Origin: Aristolochia californica
Lineage: Eukaryota > Streptophyta > Magnoliopsida > Piperales > Aristolochiaceae
NCBI GenBank assembly: GCA_029961685.1
Contig: JARWKL010000013.1
Location: forward strand, 25,636,922-25,700,921
DNA length: 64,000 bases
Reading direction: 5' to 3'
A program made the position numbers and the translations under genes. This document shows, one piece after another, positions 10,500-20,709 of this stretch (its first letter is position 1; each line of letters opens with the position of its first letter). A model generated the notes under the pieces. It was not told where the DNA came from, made no database searches, and saw only the letters and a list, made by a program, of their open reading frames with translations.

Positions 10500-11660
10500 G
10501 GTGAAGGGTATAATTATAATATTGGTACTTTTATCACTTATAATTATTTTTTAATTATTTAATATACTAGTTTTATAATTTTAAAAAATTAATAGAAGGT
10601 AATAAAACATGTACTGAAAAATAATATTTTTAAAAACTAAAAATTTAAAATATTTATATATTTTAAAAATTAGAAAATTAAAAATGAAATATGTTAAATA
10701 TATAAGAATAAATTTATAATTATTTAATATAAATAACTATATATTTTATAACAATAAATAGAAGGTAATAAAACATGTATTGACAAATAAGATTTATAAA
10801 ATTAAAATAATTTTTTAAAATATTTTTAAAGTTGAAAATATCTTAAATCGATTATCAAAGGTGGTAATCAGATTTGAAGTTGATTTGTTAATAATTAATA
10901 TACAAATTTTGGATTTTATTTCAATAAATAGAAGGTAATGAAACGTGTTCCAAGGGATAAGGTTTTTAAAACATAAATAGTTTTTAATAATTTTTTAAAT
11001 TATAAAATATCTTAAATCGATAACAAAATGTGTTAATGAGTTTAGAGGAATTTTTTATTAAATAATACCTTAATTTATTTTATATATATATATATATTAT
11101 TTTTTTAAATTGAAGATAATAAAACCTGTAAGGACAAATATAATTTTTGAAAACTAAATATTTTCTTGAAATATATTTTTTAAATTATAAAATATCTGAA
11201 ATAAAAAATGAAAGGTGTTAATTACATTACAAAAATATTTTTTAAATAATTATTACTAAAATTTGATATTTTATTTCAATAAATAGAATGTTATGAAATG
11301 TTACCACTATAAAAGATTTTTGAACACTAAAATTAATTTTTGAAATTAATTTTTAAATAAAAAATATTTTAAATTGATTATCAAGGTGTTAAATTGGTAA
11401 GAATATGATTTTTAAATAAAAAATAAGAAATATATATTTATTATAAAAAGAATGTAATAAAATATGTACCTACAATTTTTTTAATAAAATATTGTGTTAA
11501 ATTTAATAATCCCTTAAATCGATAATGTAATGTATTAATAACATTAGAAAATGATTTATAAATAATTAATGAACAAATGTTATATTTTAATTTTTTTAAA
11601 TTGAAGGTAATGAAATGTGTAATATTAATAAAACCAGAAATTAATGTTCTTAATATATTT
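10500..11660 (-). repeat. Satellite-like array, AT-rich, unit about 165-170 bp (7 diverged units)
   Basis: The phrase AATAGAAGGTAATAAAACATG or close variants recurs at about 10,591, 10,758, 10,928, 11,109, 11,282, 11,447 and 11,600, spacing 153-181 bp. Between them each unit carries similar A/T sequence. The reverse complement of the same unit forms the arrays at 33,510-34,380 and 53,120-53,740. Here the array ends next to a MULE terminus. Confidence 0.8.
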
Positions 11661-11699
11661 TTAAAATTAAATATGACGATAAGTAAATAATGAAAGAAA

Positions 11700-12000
11700 A
11701 ATGGGAGAAATAAGGTTAGCTGACATGGGGTGGCGATGCGGCACGTTGATGATATGTTGTACAAATATATGATGATGTGGCAATCAATGGACATGTTAGA
11801 TGTTGGGCAATATTGCCTTGAAGCACCGTCGTGGCATGATGACGTTACACCATGTAAGCGATCAAAGATGATGTATCAACTTGGACTGTACACATGTGCA
11901 GTTGACGGGTCAAAGTTGGGTATTTTTTATATTTAGTTTTGAAGTTAGTTATTTTTGTTAATATTTGTTAAAAATTAAGTATTTTAGTAAAATTCCCTTA
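11700..12000 (-). mobile_element. MULE-like terminus (right end)
   Basis: Carries CACATGTGCAGTTGACGGGT, CAAAGTTGGGTA, AAGTTAGTTATTTTTGTTAA and ends AGTAAAATTCCCTTA at 12,000. The inverted version is found at about 26,080 and 27,480, and the outermost AGTAAAATTCCCTA also ends the elements at 37,509 and 56,844. The other end of this copy was not found, so its left boundary is unknown. It may include the AT satellite to its left. Confidence 0.6.
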
Positions 12001-12002
12001 AA

Positions 12003-12850
12003 AAATTGTCCCTTTAATAGTTGGACTTTTTTCTTTTTCCCTCTTTTTCTAGAAGGAAGACTTTTGGACTGGTGCCCATGGTTCTTAGATATCTCTCGTC
12101 ATGTCCCTTCCTTTCTTCAATTTGACTACATGGGTTTCTTTTGATTCTTTTGATTTTTGACTTCATGGGGCTCTTTTGAGTTTTTATTTGACTACATTTC
12201 AAGGGTTCAATTTGACCTATCTGGTCACGTCCCTAGCCTCTTCAATTTTGTCCATTCGCTTTTGTCGTTTTTTTGTAAGAGGGCCATACAATTACACCTC
12301 AGAAGCTTGACAAATTGACCTAAACTAAGAATTCTAATCAAGGATGCACCAGAAAATAGATAGGCCGGATGTGGCTTAAGGGTGGATCAGGTTTAGATTG
12401 ATCATTTGGACCCGAATTCAAACCAAATCAGCAAATCTTAATAATGGCGGTATCTAAATTAAAAGTATAAATAGAAAAGTAAACCGAAGATGAGGACAAA
12501 TCACACAAGGCGCCTTTAACGACCAGCTATTGTTGTATCAATTACATCCATTTTTCTTAAACTTTTCCTCTATCTCCATGATATGGTTTTTCAATCCTTG
12601 AATCATAACGATTTGATTGAGTACTTATGGACAAAACTAGTGTTATTTTTCAAATGAATATTTTTGTGTTTGATTATTGAATAAAGTTTTATGCATAATT
12701 ATGCAGCTATTGTTGTACCAATTATGTCCAGGTCTGGTTTGTAGTTTTGATCCATTTAATTAGAGGATTGAGATTAGGTCCAAGACAATATGTAGAAGTG
12801 ACAAAAAAAAAAATGAAAATGTAGGAGAAAAATTGTCTAGAATAAGAAAG
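12003..12850. repeat. Diverged copy of the DUF620 intron segment
   Basis: Matches 130-480 in order: ...CTTTTTCCCTCTTT, GTGCCCATGGTT, CATGTCCCTTCCT, TTTGTAAGAGGGC, CCAGGTCTGGTTTGTAG, TGTAGAAGTGA and GTAGGAGAAAAATTGTC. About 400 bp of extra sequence is inserted in the middle. No DUF620 exon follows. It joins the MULE terminus at 12,000. Confidence 0.7.
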
Positions 12851-12966
12851 GTCAAATGAGCATCATCAGCCTGTTACATCTGCAGAGCTCAACTGCATAA
12901 AAAACCTGTTAGTTGCTATCTTTCATTCGAATAAGCAAATGACTACAGGGGAGTTATGGTCATTTC
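12851..12966. mobile_element. Piece of the P450-flank (Copia-derived) unit
   Basis: CATCATCAGCCTGTTACATC, ACCTGTTAGTTGCT and TATCACACTATGG match the flank units near 7,620, 48,250 and 59,650. It is cut by the element at 12,967. Confidence 0.55.
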
Positions 12967-14520
12967 AACTGTATCACACTATGGGGGGGTTAGTCCCCCA
13001 AATAGATTTTTCAAGTTCATGTCCAACATGAAGATCATGTTAGTCATGTACATGAAGATCATCTTCGCTGGGTGTTAGTGTTGACGACTTCATGTGCACT
13101 GGAAAACAGTTTCCAGTGTTAGTGCCCTAACATGAGAAAAACATAAAAAACAAGAGAATCTCTAAACCTTTAGAGTGCACTTAATTACAACATAATCCTT
13201 AAACCCCAAATTAGGTAAAACAACCATTATTACTACACGAATAAGTTATTTAATGTATAATTAAATATATTAATATATTTATTAATTGAATTAGATATTT
13301 TATTGTGCATTAATATGGTAATTACATGAGCCAATGAAATACGTATATGATTAATTACAAATAATAAATAAATAATGTAATAAATAACGTTATAAATAAA
13401 AAAACGAAAGTAATACGTTGAGTTATTAATTTATTAATAACATATGATATACTTTAACCTAAAAATGAATAATTTAAGAGAAAAAATTGATCTAATCATA
13501 AATTTAACACACTATATATTTGTACATAATATATTTTATGTATTATTAATTAATAATATATTATCACAAAATTTAAAACCATTGGTTTAATTAACTGTAG
13601 CAATCGGATAATTATGCCAAAATAATTTATCAAATATTTATTTTAACAATATTTTAATTATGACTATTAAATCACTATTTTAATATAGTAATTTTAAAAT
13701 AAAAATAATTATTTTATAGATAAAAATAATTATTTTATAAATAAAAATTATAAATTAATGATTTTTATGAAGATAGTTTAATATTTCCTAACTTAGGAAA
13801 AATTAAACCATTTTCGTCTTCCTCAGCGGCGAGCCAGCAGGCAACAGTGATGGCGACGGGGACATGCTAGTAGGCAAAGGCGACGGCCGGCGACTGCGGC
13901 GGGCAATGCTGACAAAGGCGGCTCTCCGACGGTACGCCGAGAGGGAGAAGAGAGGGAGGTCGAGAAACTTTGCAACAGATGCTCGACTTCCCGTGCTTTG
14001 CGACGGAGGTCAAGAAGGAGAGGAGAGGGAGGATGGTTGTTAAACTGAAGCTGATGGCTGAAATCAAAGTCGAATGGGGAAATCGATGATGAATCGAAGT
14101 AGAAATTAAAAAAATTGAAGCCCAAATGTCAAAATCGAGCAGGAGGTTCAGAGGGAGAGTGAGTCCGAGATGGAGAGCAAGATGCCGAAAGGACGTTCGC
14201 AGCGAGATGGACGTCGTAGAGAGGGAGACCGGAGAGGGACGGTGGAGACGAGAGAGGGAGCAGAGAACGAGAGAGGGCTGCGGGAATGAAATGGCAGAGA
14301 GGGTGTGCGGTAGAGAGAACCCCGAGAGACAGCCCCGCGCGAGAGTCACGTAGATGATTCTCAAAATCGGGCGGAAAACACTTTCCGCTGTTTACTCTTA
14401 GGACATGAACTCTTGAGTTATGTATGTTAATGTACATGACATAAATTTCGGCGCTCCCTAACGACACCAGGACATGAACTGCGTAATGCGCATGAAGATC
14501 ATGTCATGAGTCATGTGCAA
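12967..14520. mobile_element. Unclassified non-autonomous element (longest family copy)
   Basis: Starts GGGGGTTAGTCCCCC. Near the left end there is a palindrome CTGGAAAACAGTTTCCAG (about 13,100); near the right end GCGGAAAACACTTTCCGC (about 14,370), in inverted relation. AT-rich interior (13,150-13,800) is followed by a GC-rich block (13,803-14,353) that gives only low-complexity Arg/Ser/Pro ORFs. Left and right ends share short CATGAAGATCATGT phrases. It splits a P450-flank type repeat. The exact right end and target duplication could not be fixed, so the superfamily stays open. Confidence 0.5.
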
Positions 14521-14950
14521 TGGGAGAATAGTCGTAAACCTTCAATTCAGGCATGTTGAATCATTAACTTCATCAAAAGTGAAAGGGCAAAAGTCGATAG
14601 GAAGACTGGTTGGGCAGTCAAAGTTGGGTATTTGTGATATTAAGGTGAAAAGTTGGTTATTTGTGTTATTTTTAAAAAAATGGGTAGTATTTTATATCAT
14701 AGAAGTCAATACTAATTACAAGAGCACCTTAACTCAAGCTAGTGGAGCAAATACATAATTCTCACTAAGCGTAGAGCATGATTGTTAAATTCCAACTCTT
14801 AGTTTTGCCCTAACCAAATGATTGTCAATTTCAAATGTATCTTTTTCACTAATGGAAGATTGGATTTGTAGCTATGAGAATGGTTGCTTGGTTGTCATAA
14901 TGAAGTTGCATAGGTGTTTTGGTTTTGGCGAACATGTTTTACTGAAATTC
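14521..14950 (-). mobile_element. P450-flank unit fragment with Copia RNase H remnant and a MULE-end insert
   Basis: CTTCAATTCAGGCATGTTGA to AAGACTGGTTGGG matches the flank units, then a MULE-terminal piece (CAGTCAAAGTTGGGTATTTG ... TTGGTTATTTGTGTTATTT, about 14,607-14,690), then flank sequence resumes. At about 14,790-14,930 the minus strand carries the same RNase H remnant seen at 51,250-51,400 (HYDNQ/IAIN/PIFHE-type block), more diverged. Confidence 0.55.
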
Positions 14951-16490
14951 AAGAGGAAATTTTGGATTTCTAAATTTTAAATCAATTAAAGTTAAATTAA
15001 TATATTAAAAATTATAAAAGTAAATAAAAATAAAAATAAAAATTATAAAATTATTAAAATAATATGGGTAAATTTAATTTAAATTAAAAATAAAATAATA
15101 AAGTTTAAATTTATATTTTAATTAATTTAAAATAAATTAAAATAAAATTTAAATAATAATTTCTCTATAAAATGTACGATTTTTTACGTTATAAATATTG
15201 ATAAATAAATATTATTTAATATTCTTATTTATATTAATTCACGATGTAATTAAAAAATTTAGCAATAAATTAGTTAGTTGTTAAATATCTGCTAGTTAAG
15301 TAACTGGTTATTTGGCTAATTGACCACTTAATTTAATACTAAAAAAGTCAGTAATTTAGTTAAATTGTAAGTAAGTAAGTAATATTATTTAATAATAACT
15401 TATTAAGTTTAGTAACTAATATTTAGTCATTTAATGTTATTTATTTATTATTAATTCACTAGTGAATTAAATGATTAGGTAATGAATTAGTTAGTTGTTG
15501 TATAACTATTAGTTGACTCACTAGTTACTCAATTAGTTTTTCAATTAGATGAGTACTTCAAACATTCACTTATTCAATTAGTTGTTATTCAATTAATTAG
15601 TTAGAGAATTAGTTGATTCATCCTTGACTTTTTAATCAATTACTTAATTGACTAATTAGTCTGTTAATACTTAGTTATTAATTATTAATTATTATTAGTT
15701 ATTTGAATAATTCTCATTTAATTTAATTATTAATCAATTATTTAAATATATACTTAGTTTACATTGTTAATTGTTACCCAATTAATTAGTTACTAAATTG
15801 ATTATTAATTGAAATATAGATCACTTAATTTATTACTTAACGACTTAATCCAATATTTTTTTTCATAATAGTTAATCTTAGTTTATCATTTCATTTAGTA
15901 AGAATTTAATTTTATATCAAGTAATAAATACAAATCAATTTTCATATAAATAAGGTTAGTTGTATTTACATTAATTATTTAAAAATTAACTAATGAATTT
16001 AAGTAATTTGACAAATTAACAATGCTAATTAAGTCAATTAAATTTAATGGTATTGTAGCATTAATTAAATTAATATTTAGAATGATAAAGTAACAATTGG
16101 AAGTAGAAATATTAAACATTTTGAAGACCTTAGAGAATGATAGACCAATATCCTGGAGTACTAAACATGAACCCATTAACTGAAATATTTCAAACTAAAA
16201 CATTTGCTTAATTACTTACCTGATTAAGTACCAAATTAGTTACCTGATTCATTACTTACTTAATTACTAATCAGATCATTACTTAATTAACTATTGGTAA
16301 ATTAATTATTTTATTATTAAATTAATATATTGTTACTTGATTAATTACATTATTAATTTTTACCTATCAATTTTTCTGTAACATTAGGATAAGAATAAAT
16401 TTGTTGTGTTATTGATTATATTTAATAACCTATATGAACCGCTAACCAAAATAATCATTTATTCTGAGTAATCACTAACCATAATAATCA
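14951..16490. other. AT-rich low-complexity DNA
   Basis: Dominated by TTAATTA, TAGTTAGTTG and CAATTAATTAG words. No gene supported. The end (about 16,450-16,490) shares a phrase with 8,320-8,345. Confidence 0.6.
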
Positions 16491-17755
16491 TTTTCGAGGA
16501 TGCGACAAAATTTTTAGACGAGGCAGCACAAGAGGTGGTAGAACCGGTCCTACCCACACTTGCACAATGCCTTGTATATGTACCTATTGTGGTAGTCACG
16601 ACCACCTTGTGGAAAATTGTTGGAAGCTTCATGGCAAACCAGAATGGGCCACAACTACTCCAACCGCTGTAAAAATTGATAAGCGGGATGATAAGACAAT
16701 CACAAACCAGGAAGATGATTCTCACTCCTGAAGACTATGATACATTTCAGAAAATGAAGTCCCTTATGGAGTCTTCCCTTACACCTTTACCTACGGCTGC
16801 TACCACTATTGCTTTAGGTATGTTTTCTTCCACTTCCTCTTCTTTGTCTTGGATAATAGACTCTAGGGCCTCTGAACATTTCTTAGGTAACAAACACACC
16901 CTCAATTCTTTTTCTCCGTGTATTCCCAATAAATTTGTTAGTATTGCTAATGGTACCCAAACCACAGTACTTGGCAAGGAATCATCGTCTATTACACCCT
17001 TTATCCCACTTCAAGATGTCTTATTTATTCCTCAATTCCATTCAAACTTACTCTCGGTCAATCAGCTCACAAAACATCTAAATTGCTCTATCACTTCTCA
17101 CCCTCATCTTGTGTATTTCAGGATCTCACTATGAAGCTAGTAATTGGTGACGGCCATGAAAAATGGGGCTTATATTACTTCGACCAGCCTCCGTTAGCTG
17201 CACTTTCATCCTCTCCATCCGAGGCATAACTTTGGCACAACCGGCTTGACCATCCGTCTCCACCTTCTCTTTGCCATTTATTTCCTCTTTTAAAGTCTTT
17301 ATCTACTTTCAATTGTGAGGTTTGTCAATTAAGCAAATACCAATGGAGTATATGTTCTCCTTGGTCTAAAACTACAAGTGTTGCTCCTTTTTACAATCTG
17401 ATGTATGGGGACCCTTGTGTGTCTTTTCTCATGTTAAATACTTCATTACTTTTGTTGATGATTTTACTCGGGTTACTTGGTTATATATTTTTAAAAAAGA
17501 TCTGAAATAATTACTATCTTTAAGGCCTTTCATGTTATGGTATTAACTCAGTTTGACAAGAAAATTCAAGTACTTAGGTAAGGCTAAAGAAAATCTTGTC
17601 TTGTGAGTTTCAATCATTCTGTGATGATAATGGCCTTATCCATCAAACATCTTGTGCCTACACACCTTAATAGAATGGTGTTGCTGAAAGAAAAAACCGT
17701 CATCTCCTTGAGGTTGCTCGGGGCCTCCTCTACTCCATGAAGGTACCTTACTTTT
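16491..17755 (+). pseudogene. Copia element 1, left part: gag end, protease, integrase (broken)
   Basis: Gag ends with a zinc knuckle (CTYCGSHDHLVENC, about 16,580). Protease core reads WIIDSRASEH, with Gly replaced by Arg in DSGA. Then PLQDVLFIPQFHSNLLSVNQ, GAG-pre-integrase (LWHNRLDHP, with a stop before it) and integrase pieces (FCDDNGLIHQTSCAYTP, NGVAERKNRHLLEVARGLLY). Several stops and frameshifts, so it is dead. The reading breaks at 17,755 in KVPYF and resumes at 24,178, where the TRIM/Copia chimera is inserted. It is the same family as the Copia inside the chimera, which has the same motifs in less decayed form. Confidence 0.85.
17751..17755. repeat. Target site duplication CTTTT (left)
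   Basis: CTTTT lies immediately before the TRIM LTR and is repeated exactly at 24,178-24,182. Removing one copy and the insert restores the integrase frame KVPYFYRPHAIF. Confidence 0.9.
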
Positions 17756-17856
17756 TGTTGGAATATTTATTTGTATCGATCGGGCCAGTCCTTGTATAAG
17801 ATCCGTGGGGTTGCTTTCCTAACAGGTTCGAGCCTTTTAGCTCAATGGTTTCAACA
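17756..17856 (+). repeat. TRIM 5' LTR, 101 bp
   Basis: TGTTGGAATATTTATTTGTA ... GGTTTCAACA, with TGTTG/CAACA inverted ends, followed directly by TGGTATCAGAGC (initiator-Met tRNA primer site). Same length as the 3' copy at 24,077 and only a few differences. Confidence 0.9.
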
Positions 17857-18756
17857 TGGTATCAGAGCAAGGAGTTTAGGATTTCTTCATGGAGTTATTA
17901 TGAAATCTGTTCAAGAAGTTGTAAAAGGAGTTCAGTCATAAAGAGATAAGTTCATCATTTTCTTGTTTATGTTTTTTTTTTGTTTCCTTTTCTTATTTAC
18001 ATACTCCTTTTAACTGTTTTTTTTACTTCTTGAATTTTGAGTCACATCAACTCAAGATAAATCTTTATATGTTGTAAAGATTTATTTCTATGACTAAATT
18101 GATGTTATAATCTAGACTCCTTTTAAATCAATTACAAGAGTGATCAAGATCATTTGCTGTTTGCATATTATTAAGATTGATGGGTGAAATTCAATTACCT
18201 TTATGTAATTTGGATCCATCTCATTTGAGGTAGAAAATTTCAGCACATGTTGCTGTATCTTCTCGTACTTTAGGTTGCTCATAGGTTTTTGTTATGTTGT
18301 TGGATGCCCATTATATGTTTGATGAAATGCCAACAGCCATTTACCCTTTGTAGTTTCGTTTTTTTAACTTCAACAATTGAATTTTTTCTTACATTGAAGT
18401 CTCCCATGAGCTGAAGATAAATCTCTTCCAAGTGTCTTGGTTTGTCGTTAAATCTTCTCTAAATTTTTGTCTATTACTCGTTTGTGTTGGAATTTGGATT
18501 AAGGCCTAATCGGTTGCATCTACTTTCTTCTCTTTTTTCTATGAATACAAGAGAAGTTGAGTGATGACTGTATGTTATTATCACTTTCTAAAGGCACAAA
18601 TTTGTTGATAATTTGGTGCTTGCCCTTGTAAAATAAATTGGTTCTTGTTCTCTTTTGTTGGTGATTGATTTGGTCTACGGGTTCTTCAAATTACATAGAG
18701 TAATTGTTCTTTGAAGAAGGCCTTTTCCCTTGACCTTCATATTTTTACTTGCATCA
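17857..18756 (+). other. Copia element 2 leader (untranslated)
   Basis: Begins with the primer site TGGTATCAGAGC. About 900 bp of T-rich sequence without a supported ORF precede the gag start at 18,757, fitting a long copia leader. Confidence 0.65.
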
Positions 18757-19961
18757 TGGAGATTGGATACAATAGTAATAAGAGTGATATACTCCGTATT
18801 ACTACAATTCCACTTAGAGGTCTCTCGAATTACACGAGCTGGTCATAATCAGTTTGGAGGGTTCTTATTACTCGTGACCTCTTGAGCCACGTTGTTAACT
18901 TTTCTCCTTCGATTGATGAAGAAGATGCGTCCTACCACAAGTGGGTTAAGGATGATAACATGGTGATAAGTTGGCTCATTAATAGCATGGAAGAGCAGGT
19001 GGCCAACAATGTGGTCCACTTGGAAACCGCCAAGAACATATGGGACACTTGTGCCAAGCTTTACTCAAGCATTGCTTCATTACAAAAAATATATGATGTC
19101 TTACAAAACATGCTGCATACGAAACATGGAGAAAATATTCACGAATTTTTGGCACGGTTTTGTGGTCTTCTTTAAGAATGAAAACTAGCTCAGCCATATT
19201 CCACTGATATTGCCGTTCAAGAACGACAAAGAGAAGCTTTGGCAACAACCATTTTCTTATCGAATATTAAACCATACCTTGAGGTGGCCAAAACTCAACT
19301 TCTAAGTTCTTCTGCTCTTCCATCCTTCGATGATATTAGTACTACATTACTTACGATACCGGATCCATCCCCTCTTTCTCCTATTGATGCTCCATCGACG
19401 ATGTTCTCTGGCATTCGGGGAACATCTTCCTCATCCCGAGGACGGGGAAGAAATATGAGAGGGGGTCGAACTATGAGAGTGACTGAAAATAGAGGTGGTA
19501 GAACGGGTCAGAATTCTTTCCGTACTGAGCCTCAACTTTGCACTTATTGTGGCCGTCAGAACCACCTTGTGGCATCATGCTGGAAACTTCATGGCAAACC
19601 TGATTGGGCCACAGGTAACCCAGTCTCAGTTAACATTGAGAAAAAATGAAGATAAGGTTGAATCATCATCCGAAAATGTGACTCTTACGGCTGAGGACTA
19701 TGCTGCATTTTAGAAATTGAAGTTCTTCATGGAATCATCTATTCCCTCATCATCTACTGCTGCAATTACTATTGCCTCAGGTATGCTTTCTTCCTCTTCT
19801 TCCTCTTCCTCTTGGATCATCGACTCATGGGCCTCCGAACATCTATCAGGTAACAAACACTCGTTGCAGTCCTTTTCTCCTTGTAATCCTCATAAATTCG
19901 TTACTGTTGCTGATGGTACCCAAACCAAGGTCCTTGGCAAAGGTTCCTCCTCTCTTACTTC

Positions 19962-20709
19962 TGTTAAAGTCCTAGGCAAGAGTACTTTGCAGGAGGTCAC
20001 CCATCCTAGAATTACTCTTGCCCAAGCTCGCTTAACTTCGGAGTTCTGAGTCAGATAGCTAGCCAATACAACCTGAAAAGACTAGCCATTTAAGGTGCGG
20101 AAAGTCAAGTATGTAACTCAGACCACAAACTCTAACAAGAGTGGACGGAACCACTCTGACACCCACCCCACCCATTCTGGAGCCACCTCTCACGGGATAC
20201 GAACGCGGGCCGTGGCGTGCATAGCTTTGATACCATGTTAAAGTCCTAGGCAAGAGTACTTCCCAGGAGGTCATCCGTCCTAGAATTACTCTTGCCCAAG
20301 CTCGCTTAACTTCAAAGTTCTGAGTCAGATACCTAGCCAATACAACCCGACAAGACTAGCCGTTTAAGGTACGGAAAACCAAATACCTAACTCAGACCAC
20401 AAACTCTAACAAGAGTGGACGGAACCACTCTGACACCCACCCTGCCTATTCTGGAGCCGCTTCTCACAGGATAAGAACGCAGGCCGTGGCGTGCCTAGCT
20501 CTGATACCATGTCAAAGTCCTAGGCAAGAGTACTTCCCAGGAGGTTACCCATCCTAGAATTACTCTCGCCCAAACTCGCTTAACTACGAAGTTCTGAGTC
20601 AGATACTTAGCCAATACAACCCGAAAATACTAGCCGTTTAAGGTGCGAAAAGTCAAGTACCTAACTAAGACCACAAAGTCTAACAAGAGTGGATGAAACC
20701 ACTCTGACA
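19962..20709 (-). mobile_element. Cassandra TRIM tandem array: three LTRs, two interiors
   Basis: Three LTRs of exactly 200 bp (19,962-20,161; 20,236-20,435; 20,510-20,709) are separated by two 74-bp interiors (20,162-20,235; 20,436-20,509). On the minus strand each LTR runs TGTCAGAGTGGTT...CTTTAACA (or TTTGACA) and is followed by TGGTATCAAAGC / TGGTATCAGAGC. Each LTR holds 5S rRNA-like sequence: CAGAACTCCGAAGTTAAGCG, GCTTGGGCAAGAGTAATTCT and AGGATGGGTGACC. The array sits between perfect duplications ACTTC (19,957-19,961 and 20,710-20,714) inside the protease region of Copia element 2; removing it restores GSSSLTSSIPLQDVLF. Cassandra elements are known non-autonomous TRIMs. Confidence 0.93.
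19970..20050 (-). other. 5S rRNA-like segment in the Cassandra LTR (best preserved of three)
   Basis: Keeps both internal 5S promoter blocks: AAGTTAAGCGAGCTTGGGC (A-box) and AGGATGGGTGACC (C-box). The other two LTRs have changed C-boxes (AGGACGGATGACC at 20,236-20,435; AGGATGGGTAACC at 20,510-20,709). It is not a full 5S gene, so it is not annotated as rRNA. Confidence 0.75.

Noticed and set aside
11441..11794. 117-residue minus-strand ORF
   Set aside because: Ile/Asn/Phe-rich translation of AT satellite; no domain.
13823..14467. Three overlapping ORFs (up to 165 residues) in the 12,967 element
   Set aside because: Ser/Pro/Arg-rich shadows of a GC-rich purine block, with no domain and no start context.
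20059..20340. Minus-strand ORF of 93 residues
   Set aside because: It lies wholly inside the Cassandra LTR and interior, which are known to be non-coding.
19962..20709. Three 5S rRNA genes
   Set aside because: Only part of 5S is present, in 200-bp LTRs with TG/CA ends and tRNA primer sites, so these are Cassandra LTRs.
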